DNA of 64,000 nucleotides from Anaerolineae bacterium (GTDB lineage: Bacteria > Chloroflexota > Anaerolineae > 4572-78 > J111). The stretch lies in NCBI GenBank assembly GCA_023151115.1, contig JAKLJP010000003.1:282708-346707 (forward strand). The letters run 5' to 3'. The notes below the pieces were generated by a model that was given only the letters and a program-made list of their open reading frames with translations, had not been told where the DNA came from and ran no database searches. Shown here piece by piece: positions 17,981 through 25,999 of this stretch (positions within the stretch are counted from its first letter, which is position 1; the number at the start of each line of letters is the position of its first letter). The translations under genes were made by a program, and so were the position numbers.

Positions 17981-19444
17981 TCAGTGGGCAGTAAGTAGCT
18001 TATCCACCGCCTCGGCCAGTTCGGCCAGATTGCTGACGCGGTAGACAGCCGTGGCGTAGGGCTGGTAGGCCAGCATATCACTGTCGCCGGTACCCCACTG
18101 GCGCTGATGTTCCGGGTTGAGCCAGATGACCCGCTTGCTGCGCCGCTTGATTTGGTCCATCAAATCCAGGCGGGGATTGTTGTAATTGTTACGCCCGTCG
18201 CCGACAAAAATTACAGTGGTGCGATGGTCTACGGTGGAAGCATATTGCATCATCAAGGTATTCAGGCTGTTGCCTAGGTCGGTGTTGTAGTAGCCGGGGC
18301 GCAACCGGGTCAAAACGATGTCAATGGCGACATCGGGTGGATTCTCGGCAAAATCCTCGCTGATGCTGTTGAGGTCGTCAATAAAGGCAAAGCTGTGGGC
18401 GCTGGCCACCTGATCTTGCAGCTCATAAATCATGCGCAGTAAAAATTCAACCACGGCCCGCATGCTGGTTGAAACATCACAGATAAGCAGCAGCTTGGGT
18501 TTGAGGTGGCGCGTTTTGAATTTGAGTTCCATCGGCACGCCGCCATAGCGCAAATTGGAGCGCAGCGTCTTTTTGGCGTCGAGCGTGCCGCTTTTGCTGT
18601 GCTTGCGGCGCAGAGCAGCCCGGCTGCGTAATTGCGAGACCAGGCGGCGGACTTCGTCGCGCAGCAGTTCGGCCTCACTCTCACTCAGGTTTTTGAAGGG
18701 CCGGTGCATCAAATCGGCGGCTTCCTGTTTTTGATGGGGCTGGTTCTCGGCGCGCTGGCGGGCCAGGGTGGCCCCTACGTGCTGAGCAATTTGCTCGGCC
18801 AGAGCGTCACGATTCTCTTCCATCCCTTTCATCAACTCGTCAATCGCCTTTTGACTCATACCCAATTGGGCCAGCAAGTCGGGCAACTGTTCCATCAACT
18901 GCCGCAGCAGTTCCATACCCATTTGGCGCAGCATGCGCTGTTCCATCCAACGCTGTTGGTAAGGCGAGTCTGCCGTAGGCAGGCCGGACTGCTGGCCAAG
19001 CTGGTCCAACTCCTGCTGACTGGGGTTTTGTCCCTGTAACAACCAGCGCAGCAACTGCATCAAATTGTTGAGTTGGTTCTCCGGCGAGGACAACCCTCCA
19101 CGCTGCATCTTTTGGTTGCCGGACTGTTGTTGCTGCTGGCGCATCTGTTCCAGCAGCGCGCGCAAGGCCTGGGCCAGTAAATTTTTCTCTTCGGGCGACA
19201 GGTCATCGGTCAGGTTGAGCAGAGGTGGTCCGCCGCTGCCAAAATAAAGGGGAAACAACTGGTCGAAGATGGGCCGATCCGCGGCCTCTTTGACCAGGGT
19301 GGTCCGCAGCGAGTCCTGAAAATCGGTCCGGTTGAGAACTCCCATGCAGCGCGTGGCATTAAAAGCATCCTCGCTCTCGGCAATCGAGATGCGTACCCCG
19401 GCCGCTCGCAGCCCGGCGATGAAGTCAATGATGCGTTGTTCCAT
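17981..19444 (-). CDS. VWA domain protein, CoxE-like
   Basis: The 487-residue cytoplasmic protein has no signal peptide. The N-terminal helical region contains a Gln-rich stretch. The C-terminal third is a VWA domain with an intact DVSTS metal site (about residue 325) and a GDGRNN loop. This matches the CoxE/YehP-type partners of MoxR AAA+ ATPases. The ATPase gene lies 46 bp upstream on the same strand, the usual MoxR-VWA pairing, where the VWA protein is thought to bring substrates to the ATPase. AGGAGG precedes the start. The substrate is unknown, and no CO dehydrogenase genes are in view, so a Cox function is not supported. Confidence 0.87.
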   Translation of the reverse strand: MEQRIIDFIAGLRAAGVRISIAESEDAFNATRCMGVLNRTDFQDSLRTTLVKEAADRPIFDQLFPLYFGSGGPPLLNLTDDLSPEEKNLLAQALRALLEQMRQQQQQSGNQKMQRGGLSSPENQLNNLMQLLRWLLQGQNPSQQELDQLGQQSGLPTADSPYQQRWMEQRMLRQMGMELLRQLMEQLPDLLAQLGMSQKAIDELMKGMEENRDALAEQIAQHVGATLARQRAENQPHQKQEAADLMHRPFKNLSESEAELLRDEVRRLVSQLRSRAALRRKHSKSGTLDAKKTLRSNLRYGGVPMELKFKTRHLKPKLLLICDVSTSMRAVVEFLLRMIYELQDQVASAHSFAFIDDLNSISEDFAENPPDVAIDIVLTRLRPGYYNTDLGNSLNTLMMQYASTVDHRTTVIFVGDGRNNYNNPRLDLMDQIKRRSKRVIWLNPEHQRQWGTGDSDMLAYQPYATAVYRVSNLAELAEAVDKLLTAH

Positions 19445-19461
19445 CGTGTCCTCCTGGCGAA

Positions 19462-19489
19462 GTTAAACGTTGAACGTTCAACGTTTAAC
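19462..19489. repeat. perfect 28-bp palindrome between the MoxR-like and CoxE-like genes
   Basis: GTTAAACGTTGAAC is followed directly by its exact complement, with no loop. It begins 18 bp upstream of the VWA gene's start codon and ends at the stop of the ATPase gene. A perfect two-fold site could bind a dimeric regulator or fold in RNA; it also fits the short-word palindrome class. Confidence 0.75.
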
Positions 19490-19490
19490 G

Positions 19491-20474
19491 TTATTTCCTC
19501 CCCAACATCCGATAACTACCAAAATCATCTGCGTCAAAGCCGCCGGAACCGGGTTTGCTGGCTCCGCCGTTGGCCCCCCGGCGGGCCAGGGCGCGCTTGG
19601 CGCGGGTGATATCTGTTTCGTGTTTGAGCAGCACCGTCATGGTTGTTTCGACGGTTTTATCATCAAGGTGTTTGGTGTTCAACTGCACCAGCGCCCGCGC
19701 CCAATCGAGGGTTTCGCTGATGGAGGGCGATTTTTTCAAATCCAGTCCGCGCAGTTGATGCACCAATTCAACCGCCTGACGCGCCAGTTCGGGGGCCAGG
19801 TCGGGCACTTTCAGCCGCACAATGTTTAATTCGGCTTCAACGTCGGGATAATCCAGAAAGAGGTAGAGGCAGCGCCGCTTGAGCGCCTCGCTGAGTTCGC
19901 GGGTGTTGTTGCTGGTCAAAAAGACGGTCGGCTGGTGTTTGGCCTGGATAGTGCCCAGTTCCGGCACGCTGACCTGAAAATCACTCAAAACTTCCAGCAA
20001 AAAGGCTTCAAATTCCACGTCGGCCCGATCAATCTCGTCAATCAGCAGCACCACCGGCTCCGGCGAGGTCAACGCCTGGAGCAGGGGCCGGGGCAGCAAA
20101 AATCGCTCGGAGAAGAAAACTTCTTCCTCGGCGGCGATGCGGTCGGCGGCTTCACGCAACGAAGCTACGCGACCAATCACATCCTGGAGTTTATCGCGCA
20201 GCAGTTGGGTATAAAGCATCTGCTTGGCGTATTCCCACTCATAGAGGGCCTTGGTTTCATCCAAGCCTTCATAACATTGCAGGCGGATCAGGCGGCGTTG
20301 GGTGGCGGCGGACCAGGCTTTGCTCAATTCAGTTTTGCCCACTCCAGCCGGTCCTTCGGTAAGGATGGGTTTGCCCAGTTGCTCGGCCAGATAAACAACG
20401 GTGGTTATCTCGTCGGAGGCAATATACTGCTGGGCGGCTAATTGTTCTTTAATTTTGGCGGTGGCGTCAGACAT
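19491..20474 (-). CDS. MoxR-type AAA+ ATPase (CoxD-like)
   Basis: This 327-residue protein has Walker A GPAGVGKTE (about 40-48), Walker B LLIDEIDRAD (about 143), a sensor region FLTSNNTRELSEALKRRC and an AAA lid, the normal MoxR size. A Gly-rich tail with GANGGASKPGSGG may be flexible. It is the first gene of a pair with the CoxE-like VWA protein; such pairs act as chaperone-like machines that mature or remodel protein complexes. The ribosome site is AGGAG. The specific client is not evident from the neighbours, which are a CPBP protease and pentapeptide protein on one side and the PP2C gene, convergent, on the other. Confidence 0.9.
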   Translation of the reverse strand: MSDATAKIKEQLAAQQYIASDEITTVVYLAEQLGKPILTEGPAGVGKTELSKAWSAATQRRLIRLQCYEGLDETKALYEWEYAKQMLYTQLLRDKLQDVIGRVASLREAADRIAAEEEVFFSERFLLPRPLLQALTSPEPVVLLIDEIDRADVEFEAFLLEVLSDFQVSVPELGTIQAKHQPTVFLTSNNTRELSEALKRRCLYLFLDYPDVEAELNIVRLKVPDLAPELARQAVELVHQLRGLDLKKSPSISETLDWARALVQLNTKHLDDKTVETTMTVLLKHETDITRAKRALARRGANGGASKPGSGGFDADDFGSYRMLGRK

Positions 20475-20727
20475 GCAGTTCTTTCTCCTGTTAACTTACC
20501 TTATACTCGTAGGTTAGAACACATAGCTAGCATAGGTATCAATGAGGCTAAAGGGTTAGGGGCTGGTGGTCTAGCTAAAGTAGGCAATTGACGACTAGCC
20601 GAGCCTCGTTTATCTAAGTTGGGGTATTATGGCTGGCAAGCGGCAGATTGTCAAGGGGGAAAGAGATGGAAGATAGAAGATAGAAAATGGAGGATAGAGA
20701 GTTGAGGATAAGGCTGCTTCTTATTTC
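20475..20727. other. gene-free spacer with short-word repeats and a possible structured segment
   Basis: No coding gene is seen. GAGGCT near 20543 can pair with AGCCTC near 20607, and GGCTGGT with ACTAGCC inside it, but no tRNA features (T-arm, CCA) are present. Near 20663-20715 there are tandem GAAGATA/GGATAGA words next to the CPBP gene end. Confidence 0.4.
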
Positions 20728-21699
20728 TTATTTTCTACTCCCTCGCTCGCTGATTAGCCAAATTACGGCGCTGCTGACAAGTAACACAACTGTCACGGCC
20801 AGCCCGCCTTCGGGACCAAAAAGACCGCCGGTGATGACATCGGGGCCAGCTTCCATCAAATTAAATAGGGTTCCCCCGGCCGGCGGCGTTCCGCTGACTT
20901 CCAGGCCAAACAAGTTGCCTTGCGCCCAATTCCAGGCGGCGTGAATGCCGAACACACCCCACAACCCACCCTCGTAAAGCACGTACAGGGCCGTAAAGAG
21001 GCCAAAAAGAAAAAGATTGACAAAAGCCACCGGGCTGACATTGGGGTTGAGCGAGTGATAAACGGCAAATACCACCGCCGAAACGATAATTCCCCACAGC
21101 GGTTTATGCCGCGCCCCGATCACCGGCAGCAGCCAGCCCCGGGCCAGTGCTTCCTCCGCCGGTCCCTGGACCGTCCAACCCACAAAGATCAGCAGCACGC
21201 CCCCTAATGCTGCCAATCCCCGCGGCTGGGCCGACGGTTCTTCTACTGCCATAAAGCCCAACGCCGCCGACACCCCCACCGACACCGCAAACATCACCAA
21301 GCCTGCCAGCAACCCGCGCAAATAGTAAAACCAGGCTCCGCGCCCTTCCAACCCCAGCGTCCAAAACGGCCGTTTCTCATACCACTTTAACCAGCCCCAC
21401 AACAGCAGAAAAATTGGCGCAAACGATAGGATGAGTAGAATCGTTAGCTCCAGGGCTGTATCGGGCAGAGCGAGCTGCATCAAATCCTCAGGTCGTTCCA
21501 GGGCTACGGCTTGACCGGCCTCTCCCAGCGACAAGGCTACAACCAGAAAGATGGCCGGCAGTCCGCCGGCAAACTGCGCCGCCAAAACAAACACAAAACT
21601 TAAGGCCACCGCCGCCGGGCCAAGCGGTAGCCGCTGCCCCATTCGAGCCAGTTCAAAGACATGATTTTGAGGGTCAAACAGCTTATTCATGAAGTTCAT
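20728..21699 (-). CDS. CPBP family intramembrane protease (Rce1/Abi-like)
   Basis: The 323-residue protein has about eight hydrophobic segments. The family motifs are present in order: EEALARGW (EExxxR), YHSLNPN and HAAWN, giving the Glu/His catalytic set. Relatives are Rce1-type CAAX prenyl proteases and bacterial Abi proteins involved in peptide processing or self-immunity. The start overlaps the end of the pentapeptide-repeat gene by 4 bp, so the two are translationally coupled. The C-terminal coding end runs into a stretch of repeated short words. Its substrate is unknown. Confidence 0.88.
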   Translation of the reverse strand: MNFMNKLFDPQNHVFELARMGQRLPLGPAAVALSFVFVLAAQFAGGLPAIFLVVALSLGEAGQAVALERPEDLMQLALPDTALELTILLILSFAPIFLLLWGWLKWYEKRPFWTLGLEGRGAWFYYLRGLLAGLVMFAVSVGVSAALGFMAVEEPSAQPRGLAALGGVLLIFVGWTVQGPAEEALARGWLLPVIGARHKPLWGIIVSAVVFAVYHSLNPNVSPVAFVNLFLFGLFTALYVLYEGGLWGVFGIHAAWNWAQGNLFGLEVSGTPPAGGTLFNLMEAGPDVITGGLFGPEGGLAVTVVLLVSSAVIWLISERGSRK

Positions 21700-22598
21700 T
21701 CATGGCGAGTGCCATCGGGCATAATTGCCCCGGTCAAAATAACACCATCGAGGATGGTCCGGCTGAGATTGGCCTCCAACAAATTGGCTCTGGCCAGGAC
21801 TGCTCCACGCAGAACGGCCCCAAACAAATTGGCCCCATTCAAAGTAGCGCCGGCTAAAAATGCCCCGGCCAGATTAGCTTTGGACAAATTGGCGCGGGTA
21901 AGTTTGGTCTTAGCCAGAAAAGTGCCGGCCAGATTGGCTTCGGTCAGGTCGGCTTCGGCCAGAAACGCTTCACCCATAAATGCCCCGGCCAGGTTGACTT
22001 TGGTCATATTAGCCCGGCTGAGATTGGCCTTTTCCAGATTGGCCCCGGTTAAGTTTTTGGCCCCCACCAGGCTGGCCCCGGCCAAATTGGCCTCAACCAG
22101 CACCGCCCCGGCCAGGTTAGCCCCGCTCAGTTCAGCACCTTTCAAGCTGGCCCGCCCCAACTGTGCCAGACGCAGGTCGGCCTCGGCCAGCTTGGCCCCA
22201 ATCAGATTCGTTTCCAGCATGTTCGCCAGACTCAACCTGGCCCCGGTCAAATTGGCCTGGATGAGCAGGGTTTGGTGCAGATTAGACCGCGTCAAATTGG
22301 CCTGTTCCAGCTTTGCTTTGCTAAGGTCAGCATCTTGCAGTACGGCCTCACCCAAATCAGCGCCCTGCAACTCGGCCTCGATCAAGTTCGCGCCAACCAG
22401 TTTGGCATGGCTCAAATTCGCGCCGGTCAAGGTGGCCCCCATTAAATCAATCGTGCTCAAATCTCGCCCGCTCAAATCGAAGCCTCGTAAATCATCCTGG
22501 CGGCCCCGGTCGGCCCAGGCTAGCGCCAGGCGATACTGCGCCTCTCGATCCAGAGCGGACAAAGTTGGGAGGGGGTCAATACGATCTACATCAGTCAT
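21696..22598 (-). CDS. pentapeptide repeat protein
   Basis: After a short N-terminal region (about 40 residues), almost the entire 300-residue protein consists of A(D/N)LxX pentapeptides, for example GANLSHAKLVGANL and SGANLAGAVLVEANL. This predicts a right-handed quadrilateral beta-helix of roughly 12 coils. No signal peptide or membrane segment is seen, so it is probably cytoplasmic. Pentapeptide proteins include gyrase-protecting DNA mimics, but most have unknown roles and there is no specific sign of gyrase binding here. It is coupled by a 4-bp overlap to the CPBP protease. Confidence 0.9.
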   Translation of the reverse strand: MTDVDRIDPLPTLSALDREAQYRLALAWADRGRQDDLRGFDLSGRDLSTIDLMGATLTGANLSHAKLVGANLIEAELQGADLGEAVLQDADLSKAKLEQANLTRSNLHQTLLIQANLTGARLSLANMLETNLIGAKLAEADLRLAQLGRASLKGAELSGANLAGAVLVEANLAGASLVGAKNLTGANLEKANLSRANMTKVNLAGAFMGEAFLAEADLTEANLAGTFLAKTKLTRANLSKANLAGAFLAGATLNGANLFGAVLRGAVLARANLLEANLSRTILDGVILTGAIMPDGTRHE

Positions 22599-22821
22599 TT
22601 AACATTTTCCTTTGACGACAATTAGATGGATTATACTAAACCTCGCCAGAATCTTAAAATACCCTGGCTTCCTTCAGATTTTCCAGATACATCCCTCTAA
22701 ATTTTAAGGTTAGAGTTCCCCCTTTCAAACCGAAATCAAACCTGGCAGTGCTACCATGAGGTTACATCGTTAGTTGGTTTCCTTTCTTCTCTCCTTCATT
22801 TTGTTCTCCTTTCTCTAAAAA

Positions 22822-22854
22822 GGGGCGCTCCCTCACCGGAGCGTCTCTTTTTTT
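22822..22854 (+). terminator. intrinsic terminator with no obvious upstream gene
   Basis: The stem CGCTCC/GGAGCG, extended by GGGG/TCTC with G-T pairs, has a 6-nt loop and seven Ts on the plus strand. The minus strand also shows a shorter T-run. No annotated plus-strand gene lies upstream, so it may end an unseen small RNA. Confidence 0.6.
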
Positions 22855-22994
22855 GACAAAGCCCCGGTTTATCTTTACCATAAACCGGTCTGGGCCATTC
22901 TCCCCGGCTGATCTTTCCCCAGATGACCTGTAAAACGTGAGGAAATTTTCCTAAAATAAGGCAATTCCAAGAAATTAAAACGTCAATTCTTGTG

Positions 22995-23041
22995 GTGCGT
23001 GGCACGTGGCAAGTTTACGTTACGCACTACGTACCACGCAC
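22995..23041. repeat. palindromic GTGCGTGG short-word repeat
   Basis: The left arm GTGCGTGGCACGTGG pairs with the right arm (reverse complement GTGCGTGGTACGTAG) around a TTTACGTTACG centre. It lies 60 bp upstream of the type ISP fragment. Confidence 0.65.
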
Positions 23042-23101
23042 GCTATTGAAGGATTTTAATCCTGGAACTACCTAATCATCACGTTTCATGTTGTATAACC
23101 C

Positions 23102-24433
23102 ATGCATCCACCCAAAACCGACCCGCAAAGCCTATACTTCACCTGGCCTCTCCTGCCCGAACTCTTTCCGGCCTCATTTCCCGGCATCCGGCCCGGCCGC
23201 GATGACCTGCTGATGGATATTGACCGGGAGCGCCTGGTGAGGCGCATAGCGCAGCATCTCGCCCCGGCCATTAACCCGGAGCAATCCGATTCGCTTAAGC
23301 AGTCCATACCTTATGTCGGGCAAGCAGGTAACGCCGAGACGGGGTTGAGCCAGCTTCAACAAAAACGTTGGCTAAACCAAAGTATTATCCGCCTCTGTTA
23401 TCGCCCCTTTGATTTCCGCTGGCGGTATCAAGGATTAGAAACAAAACCACTCAGCCAGAAACAGCTTGACTATTTTCGACATGTAAAACCAGGCAACCTG
23501 TGGTTAGCAGCAGCAAAAAAGCACCCCCGCGGTTTCGACCCGCCTTTTGTTACCTCGCGCCCCGCCTCGCTGTATTTGCTGGAGGGTCGGACTTATCTTT
23601 TTCCTCTTCTCCTGCACATTGAAACTCGCGGCACCTTTTTCGCCAATCTCCCCAACGAATACGGGGTTCAACCCAATCTCTCAAAAAAAGCCAGGCGCTA
23701 TTTGGCCGATTTGGGGGCCAATGAGGCAGTTGAAACGCTTTTCTATCATCTGGTTGCCGTGCTGTATGCTCCCCAATATCGCCAGGAAAACGCAGAGGCG
23801 CTGCAACAGAACTGGCCGCGCCTCCCCCTGCCCGACAACCTCAAACTGTTACAAAAATCGGCGGCGCTGGGCCAAAAGATCGCGGCGCTGCTGGATACGG
23901 AAAAAGCCGTTCCCGGCGTCACCGCCGGCCAGATTCGCCCCGACCTCAAAACCATTGGCCTGCTCAGTCGGGCTGAAGGCGGCTCGCTCGACTCGAACAG
24001 CGACCTGGCCGTGACCGCCGGCTGGGGCGACGTAGGCCGCAAGGGTGTTACTCTGGCCGGTCAGGGTCAGGGGGTGGAGCGCCCTTTCACCGCCGACGAA
24101 CGTGCCGCGTTGGAAAAGGGCGCGGCGGCCCTGGGTCTCAGCCTGGACCAATTGGGCCAAATTTTGGGGGAAACGACGCTGGATATTTACCTCAACGAAG
24201 CGGCTTACTGGGCCAACATTCCGCTCAAGGTTTGGGAGTATTCGCTGGGAGGGTATCAGGTAATAAAAAAGTGGCTGTCCTACCGGGAAGAGCCACTTTT
24301 GGGCCGGCCCCTCAAGCCAGAGGAAGCGGGCGAGGTGATGCACCTCGCCCGCCGAATTTTGGCGATGCTGCTGCTGGAGCCGGCCTTGGATGCCAATTAT
24401 CGGGCGGTCAAACGGGCGGCCTTGGAGGTGTAA
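23102..24433 (+). CDS. orphan C-terminal specificity domain of a type ISP restriction-modification enzyme
   Basis: The 443-residue product matches the end of LlaBIII-like type ISP enzymes: YRPFDFRW, FPLLLHIE, NLSKKARRYL, ETLFYHLVAVLYAP, and the closing VWEYSLGGYQVIKKWLSYRE block. In complete enzymes (about 1500 residues) this domain recognises DNA and follows nuclease, helicase and N6-adenine methylase domains. None of those are present upstream, where only non-coding sequence and a terminator occur. It is therefore a 5'-truncated remnant or a free-standing recognition subunit. The frame is intact and long, which hints at some retained use. The start at 23102 is poorly supported by a ribosome site. 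Confidence 0.8.
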   Translation: MHPPKTDPQSLYFTWPLLPELFPASFPGIRPGRDDLLMDIDRERLVRRIAQHLAPAINPEQSDSLKQSIPYVGQAGNAETGLSQLQQKRWLNQSIIRLCYRPFDFRWRYQGLETKPLSQKQLDYFRHVKPGNLWLAAAKKHPRGFDPPFVTSRPASLYLLEGRTYLFPLLLHIETRGTFFANLPNEYGVQPNLSKKARRYLADLGANEAVETLFYHLVAVLYAPQYRQENAEALQQNWPRLPLPDNLKLLQKSAALGQKIAALLDTEKAVPGVTAGQIRPDLKTIGLLSRAEGGSLDSNSDLAVTAGWGDVGRKGVTLAGQGQGVERPFTADERAALEKGAAALGLSLDQLGQILGETTLDIYLNEAAYWANIPLKVWEYSLGGYQVIKKWLSYREEPLLGRPLKPEEAGEVMHLARRILAMLLLEPALDANYRAVKRAALEV

Positions 24434-24489
24434 ACGGCAGACAGTCAGTCTTGCCCATCTGCCGTTTACTAACTGCGGGGTTGGGTTGA

Positions 24490-24783
24490 TTATTTTATTT
24501 TCTGGTGAAGCGCCCCTTCGTTTTTGCGAAATTCAGGGTCAAAGTCAACAAATTTATCCCATCCTTCAAAGGCCACCAGGTCACGCGCCTCTTTGGGAAT
24601 AACATAAGGGCCGTGTTCCATGCCATCGGAGTGCATGTAAACGGTCATATCTTCCGAACCATCATCCTCAGAATTAAGGATGCAGCCCCGGTCCGGCACT
24701 CCGGTTCGTACCAACTGACCGAAACACGACAGGCAAGCAGAGAGATTGGACGTACACTTATCACGATCAATCCATACTTTCAT
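24490..24783 (-). CDS. small cysteine-containing ferredoxin-like protein, function unknown
   Basis: A 97-residue acidic protein with a good ribosome site (AAGGAGG). The N-terminus reads KVWIDRDKC, similar to the beginning of bacterial ferredoxins, with four Cys at 10, 17, 20 and 34. The spacing is not that of a classic 4Fe-4S or 2Fe-2S ferredoxin, so it may bind an Fe-S cluster or zinc in an unusual way. No membrane segment is seen. It stands alone between the type ISP remnant (convergent) and the glycosyltransferase operon, so context does not help. Confidence 0.65.
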   Translation of the reverse strand: MKVWIDRDKCTSNLSACLSCFGQLVRTGVPDRGCILNSEDDGSEDMTVYMHSDGMEHGPYVIPKEARDLVAFEGWDKFVDFDPEFRKNEGALHQKIK

Positions 24784-24976
24784 CGGAACCTCCTTAAAGG
24801 AGACTGTTGACTAAAGACAGAAGGTCTGAAATAAAAAATCACCGGTGGTCTGTGATTAGTCGCCGGTCATAGTTTTTCTCCATCATAACAAACTTTAGGC
24901 GCACAAGTTAGTAACAAATATCATAGCTTTTAATGACAAGTGTCCTGAGATGATTTAGCCTGGTTTCTAGGAGCGT

Positions 24977-25999
24977 TTATTCGATGGCGACATGCCCTGC
25001 CGATACTTCGGCCAGGCCGGCCGCCATCAAGGGGTCCAGTGTTTCCGGGTGATAAATGACGACGGTTACAGTGTATACACCGGACGGCATCTCCGGCGGA
25101 AGATGGAGCAGATAGTATTCGTTGACAGGCTCAGGCGGCCACAACGAGGTACCCTGGTGAAAGTTGTGCAGGAGAACGCGATCTTTTTGGACAATTCGTG
25201 TTCCGGCTGTATCGGTCAGGCGGAGCGAAGCCTTGTAATCAGCTTCCATCGAGGCCAGAGGGGTCAGGCTCAAGGCGACAGGCAGCATCGTGCCCGGTTT
25301 GGCCGTCGCCGGCACAAAAGCAGTATCGAGGCGCAGCAGGTTAGCAAAAACTGCCCCAATCGGCTGATCAATCACCGGCAGAGTGAAGACAGTTTGCCGA
25401 CTCGGTAAGGTGTAGGTTTCGATGTCGTAAACCGGGAAGGATTCGCGGCCCTGAAATTGGGCGGTTGTTTCGAGCAGGAAGGTGACCATTTCTTTGGCGT
25501 CGGCTTCCTGGTGCTTGTCGGCGGTCCAGCGGACCACCCGCAGCCTGGCTTTGCCCTGGGCCAGTTCGGTCAGTCGGGCGGCGGTGGTGCGTTCGTCAAC
25601 GGGGAGGTAGGGGAGGGTTGGAGGGTTGGAGGATTGGAGGGTTGGAGGATTGGAGGGCGAGGTGGGCCAGAGGAGGTAATCGAGGGTGTAGTGGCGGGCT
25701 TCTTCGCCAGCGCGGAGGTCCATGGGGAGAACGTAGCCGGTAGAGGGTGGGGCCTGGGCGATGTCGCCGGCCAGGCGAACGGCGTACAGGTCGAAGGGCA
25801 GGGTAAAATCAACTGAGGCGGGCCAGCGGATAAAATAGTGGGTGTAGGTTTGGAAGGCGAGGAGGAGGGAGAAGGCGGTAGGTAGTAGGTAGTAGGTAGT
25901 AAGGGGGTAAAACCTGAAAGGTGAAGTAGAGGAAATAACTTTGCTCAAGAATTTAGCGGTAGCGTTGAGGCCGATGGCGACAAAGGCGTAGGTTGGCAC
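24977..25999 (-). CDS. C-terminal part of a frameshifted GT39-like glycosyltransferase
   Basis: This frame (GTG start at 25999) continues the GT39-like protein at 25945-27126. It has one more membrane segment (about residues 20-50) and then a soluble C-terminal ectodomain with a beta-rich end (VYDIETY, PSGVYTVTVVIYHPETLDPL) like the ends of the two sister glycosyltransferases. Upstream of the GTG the frame stays open to the G-run at 26051-26074, supporting one original gene. Adding one base in the G-run would join both parts into a protein of about 715 residues, the size of its neighbours. A repeated GGTTGGAGGATTGGA stretch is translated in frame (NPPTLQSSNPPTL). Confidence 0.75.
   Translation of the reverse strand: MPTYAFVAIGLNATAKFLSKVISSTSPFRFYPLTTYYLLPTAFSLLLAFQTYTHYFIRWPASVDFTLPFDLYAVRLAGDIAQAPPSTGYVLPMDLRAGEEARHYTLDYLLWPTSPSNPPTLQSSNPPTLPYLPVDERTTAARLTELAQGKARLRVVRWTADKHQEADAKEMVTFLLETTAQFQGRESFPVYDIETYTLPSRQTVFTLPVIDQPIGAVFANLLRLDTAFVPATAKPGTMLPVALSLTPLASMEADYKASLRLTDTAGTRIVQKDRVLLHNFHQGTSLWPPEPVNEYYLLHLPPEMPSGVYTVTVVIYHPETLDPLMAAGLAEVSAGHVAIE

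Larger units (their letters stand above)
22599..23101. other. gene-free region with terminator and palindrome
   Basis: No convincing gene is found. The left end probably carries the promoter of the pentapeptide gene. A GC-rich hairpin with T-runs on both sides lies at 22822-22854 and a short-word palindrome at 22995-23041. A 69-codon minus-strand frame here lacks any family signal and spans the hairpin, so it is not called. Confidence 0.5.

Noticed and set aside
17981..20474. Carbon monoxide dehydrogenase maturation (CoxDE) locus
   Set aside because: Only the generic MoxR and VWA pair is present; no coxMSL or other Cox genes are near.
20540..20612. A tRNA-sized fold with GAGGCT/AGCCTC ends
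   Set aside because: No T-arm consensus, no plausible anticodon stem and no CCA; only two short pairings support it.
21661..22602. 313-codon frame opposite the pentapeptide-repeat gene
   Set aside because: It is the mirror of a highly repetitive codon pattern; only the minus strand gives true A(D/N)LxX pentapeptides.
22796..23005. 69-codon minus-strand frame
   Set aside because: It spans the terminator hairpin, has no ribosome site and no family resemblance.
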